From Alteriqipengyuania_B sp035481675 (GTDB taxonomy: Bacteria; Pseudomonadota; Alphaproteobacteria; Sphingomonadales; Sphingomonadaceae), in the NCBI RefSeq assembly GCF_035481675.1, contig NZ_JAYJJW010000002.1, forward strand, positions 248,001-312,000: a DNA stretch of 64,000 nt. Reading direction: 5' to 3'. Each line of letters opens with the position of its first letter. The first letter of the stretch is position 1. The position numbers and the translations under genes are program-made. The notes beneath the pieces were generated by a model. That model searched no databases. It was not told the DNA's origin and saw nothing but the letters and a program-made list of their open reading frames with translations. Shown in pieces: positions 62,106 to 64,000 of the stretch.

Positions 62106-62654
62106 GTGGCCATCGGCTTCACGCTCAACGACCGGCCGGTGGGCATTGCGCTCGACCCGGAAACCCCGCTCGTCACCGCAATCCGCGAGGCGGCGAACCT
62201 CACCGGCACGAAGAACGGCTGCGGCACCGGCGAATGCGGGGCCTGCATGGTCCTGGTCGACGGGGAGGCGCTGCGCAGCTGCCTGATCGCGCTGGGCGAG
62301 GTCGAGGGCCGCTATATCACCACGATCGAAGGCCTGTCGGCGGACCGCAGCCACCCGGTGCAGCAGGCGCTGGTTGCCGAACAGGCAATCCAGTGCGGCT
62401 TCTGCACGCCGGGTATCGCGATTGCCGCTGCTGCATTGCTCCGCAGCAATCCCGCGCCGAGCGAGGCGGAGATCGAAGCGGCGATCCCCAACCTGTGCCG
62501 CTGCGGGGTATATCCGCGGCTGACCCGCGCCATCCAGCGCGCCGGGCGCGTGGCCCGGCGCGAGGAGCTGATCAGCGCCGCGCCCGCGCCCGGGATCGAT
62601 CCCGAAGACGCGGCCGAGGCGGTGCCGGCGATGGGCCTGCCGGACGGCGAATAG
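62106..62654 (+). CDS. [2Fe-2S] subunit of xanthine-oxidase type (IorA/CoxS-like), no partner seen
   Basis: A 182-residue protein from GTG 62106. It carries two [2Fe-2S] centres: plant-type NGCGTGECGACMVLVDGEALRSC and C-terminal QCGFCTPG with LCRCGVYPRL. These are the small subunits of molybdopterin hydroxylases such as isoquinoline 1-oxidoreductase or CO dehydrogenase. The large Mo-cofactor subunit normally follows immediately, but here the next gene is a receptor on the other strand. The residues after 150 (AAPAPGIDPEDAAEA) form a low-complexity tail. Confidence 0.9.
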   Translation: MAIGFTLNDRPVGIALDPETPLVTAIREAANLTGTKNGCGTGECGACMVLVDGEALRSCLIALGEVEGRYITTIEGLSADRSHPVQQALVAEQAIQCGFCTPGIAIAAAALLRSNPAPSEAEIEAAIPNLCRCGVYPRLTRAIQRAGRVARREELISAAPAPGIDPEDAAEAVPAMGLPDGE

Positions 62655-62657
62655 GCG

Positions 62658-64000
62658 TCAGAACTTCACGCGGGCGGTGATGCTGGCGTTCAGCGGAGCG
62701 CCCGGCGCGATGTTGTTGTTGCCATGGGCGCTGGGGTAGTAATCCGTGTCGAACAGGTTCTCGACATTCAGCTGCAGGTCGAGCGTTTCGGACACGTCCC
62801 AGAACAACGCCGCATCCACGCGGGTGTAGGCGGGCAGGACCACATTGTTGGCGAAGCTGGCGAACTGGTCCGACTGGTGGATCACGCCCGCACCGATGCC
62901 GACGACCGGCGTCACGTCGTAACGCGCCCAGGCGGCGACCTGGTGACGCGGCAGCTGCTGCAGCCGCGTGCCTTCATCCGCAAAGTCGCTGTCCGACGTG
63001 ATTTCGCCGTCGAGATAGGTGTAGGCGAGGTTCGCCTGCAGCCCCGGGGCCAGCTTGCCCGCGATGCTCGCTTCGAAGCCTTCGACCTGCGATTCGCCGG
63101 TCAGGACGACGAGGCCGGGGTTCACCGGATCGACCGCCGTGGTGTTGGACCGGGTGAGGCGAAACACGGCGGCTGTCAGGAACAGGTCGGGCCGCGGCGC
63201 CCATTTCGCGCCGAGCTCGACGTTTTCGAACAATTCGGGCTCCAGCGCCTGCTGCTGCTGGCTCAGCGTCACGAATTGGTCGCCCGACTGCGGCAGGAAG
63301 CTCTCGGTGTAGCTGGCGTAAAGCGACACGGTCTCCACCGGTTTGACGATAACGCCGACGCGCGGGCTCCAGCGGCTGTCGAGGCGGGTCGTGGTGCCGG
63401 TGACCGCGCCGCTTGCATCCTGGACGTCGGCCTCGAGGTCGAATTCGTCGTAGCGGACGCCCAGGACGAGGTCGATCGTATCGCCCAGCGCGATCTGGTC
63501 CTGCGCATAGAAAGAGGTGACGAGCAGGTCGCTGCTGCGACGGCGCTGGAATTCGGTCGAGAAGGCGGGGACGGAAATCGTCTGCGCAAGGTCGACCGTT
63601 TCCGTCGTCAGCCCGCTGGCGAAGCGCACGCGGTCGCGGAAGCTCAGGGTGTCGCTGGCGACGACTTCGGTGCCGAGCAGGAACTTGTGGTGCAGCGGCC
63701 CCGTGTCGAAATCGCCGATGATGTTCGCCTGGCCGACGAAATTCTGGCGCTCTGTCCCATCGGCATAGCCGCCGAGGTCAACCGTCGTCTCCGTCGCCCC
63801 GGTGGGCACGATGTTGGAATAGAACTTGTCGTAATCGGCATACTGGAAGGCGATGTTGCCGCGCAGGCGGGGGGAGAACACGTGGTCCACCCGCACGCGG
63901 CCGATGTTCACCTGCACATCGCTGGTGTTGAATCCCGGCTGGCCGAAGAACACTTCGTCATAGCCTTGGATGGGACGGTTGCCGAGCGACGGGATGCCGC
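62658..64000 (-). CDS. TonB-dependent outer membrane receptor, C-terminal part (cut by window edge)
   Basis: The window holds the C-terminal 447 codons, the outer-membrane beta barrel; the plug domain and N terminus lie beyond base 64000. Barrel strands alternate aromatic and polar residues, and the terminal strand ends in ITARVKF with the usual final Phe. TonB C-terminal box elements are visible as NLDYYPSAHGNNNIAPGAPLN-like near residues 1-22 from the end, and VGVRYDEFDL upstream. The siderophore-receptor subfamily is likely but the ligand is unknown. Stop lies 4 bp from the convergent [2Fe-2S] gene. Confidence 0.9.
   Translation of the reverse strand, partial: GIPSLGNRPIQGYDEVFFGQPGFNTSDVQVNIGRVRVDHVFSPRLRGNIAFQYADYDKFYSNIVPTGATETTVDLGGYADGTERQNFVGQANIIGDFDTGPLHHKFLLGTEVVASDTLSFRDRVRFASGLTTETVDLAQTISVPAFSTEFQRRRSSDLLVTSFYAQDQIALGDTIDLVLGVRYDEFDLEADVQDASGAVTGTTTRLDSRWSPRVGVIVKPVETVSLYASYTESFLPQSGDQFVTLSQQQQALEPELFENVELGAKWAPRPDLFLTAAVFRLTRSNTTAVDPVNPGLVVLTGESQVEGFEASIAGKLAPGLQANLAYTYLDGEITSDSDFADEGTRLQQLPRHQVAAWARYDVTPVVGIGAGVIHQSDQFASFANNVVLPAYTRVDAALFWDVSETLDLQLNVENLFDTDYYPSAHGNNNIAPGAPLNASITARVKF

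Overview
This GC-rich 64 kb window reads as ordinary chromosome from an alphaproteobacterium of the Sphingomonadales, most likely an Erythrobacteraceae relative (Erythrobacter/Altererythrobacter/Qipengyuania type). The inference rests on gene content: a PhyR-NepR-EcfG general stress response, class I PHA synthase with a lysine/alanine-rich phasin, a membrane-anchored cytochrome c divergent from prephenate dehydratase, and a TIGR02281-type aspartic protease. Genes are tightly packed on both strands, and many pairs overlap by 1 or 4 nt (TGATG, ATGA, GTGA). I see no transposase, integrase, phage gene, CRISPR array or rRNA, and no gene-free stretch longer than 300 bases.

1-13 kb: the 5' end of acnA; a DMT transporter; two L,D-transpeptidases; a lipoprotein; a minus-strand run ispG > histone-deacetylase-like hydrolase > FAD oxidoreductase > thioredoxin-like protein > aspartic protease; a ZntB-like transporter; a short-chain dehydrogenase; a mechanosensitive-channel-like protein; an exported Ntn asparaginase. 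13-21 kb: a long coupled minus-strand operon pheA > DUF4129 > DUF4350 > MoxR > DUF58 > SpoIIM-like > RDD > GNAT, the bacterial MoxR/VWA-like module. 21-30 kb: housekeeping genes (cytochrome c, rlmE, ppx/gppA, tRNA-Gln, LOG, thiD, glmM, a dicarboxylate symporter, sodB).

30-39.5 kb is the most informative part, a general stress response island. It holds an AI-2E transporter, an EcfG-type sigma factor with NepR upstream, a CHASE-HWE histidine kinase, PhyR, a Crp/Fnr regulator with four cysteines placed as in FNR, a single-domain response regulator, a fatty acid desaturase and two small acidic lipoproteins. I found GGAAC-N16/17-CGTT-type promoters by eye in front of nepR-ecfG, the kinase (the same DNA read on the other strand), phyR, the single-domain regulator and both lipoproteins. 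A weaker match precedes a candidate sRNA with a C-rich loop and its own terminator at about 35.53-35.62 kb.

39.5-49.6 kb: lptF/lptG, clpS, DUF427, a phasin carrying an N-terminal histone-H1-like domain with TGCA-type operators upstream, phaC, alaC-like aminotransferase, a crotonase, a thioesterase, tRNA-Cys and tRNA-Thr. 49.7-56 kb: a type I secretion system (ABC, HlyD) convergent with a serralysin-like protease that is its likely cargo, plus a TolC-family channel. 56-60.6 kb: a DevBCA/MacAB-like tripartite exporter with a NodT-family outer membrane lipoprotein, divergent from a TetR regulator across a clear palindromic operator. 60.6-64 kb: a class II aldolase-family protein, a lone [2Fe-2S] subunit of xanthine-oxidase type, and the 3' part of a TonB-dependent receptor.
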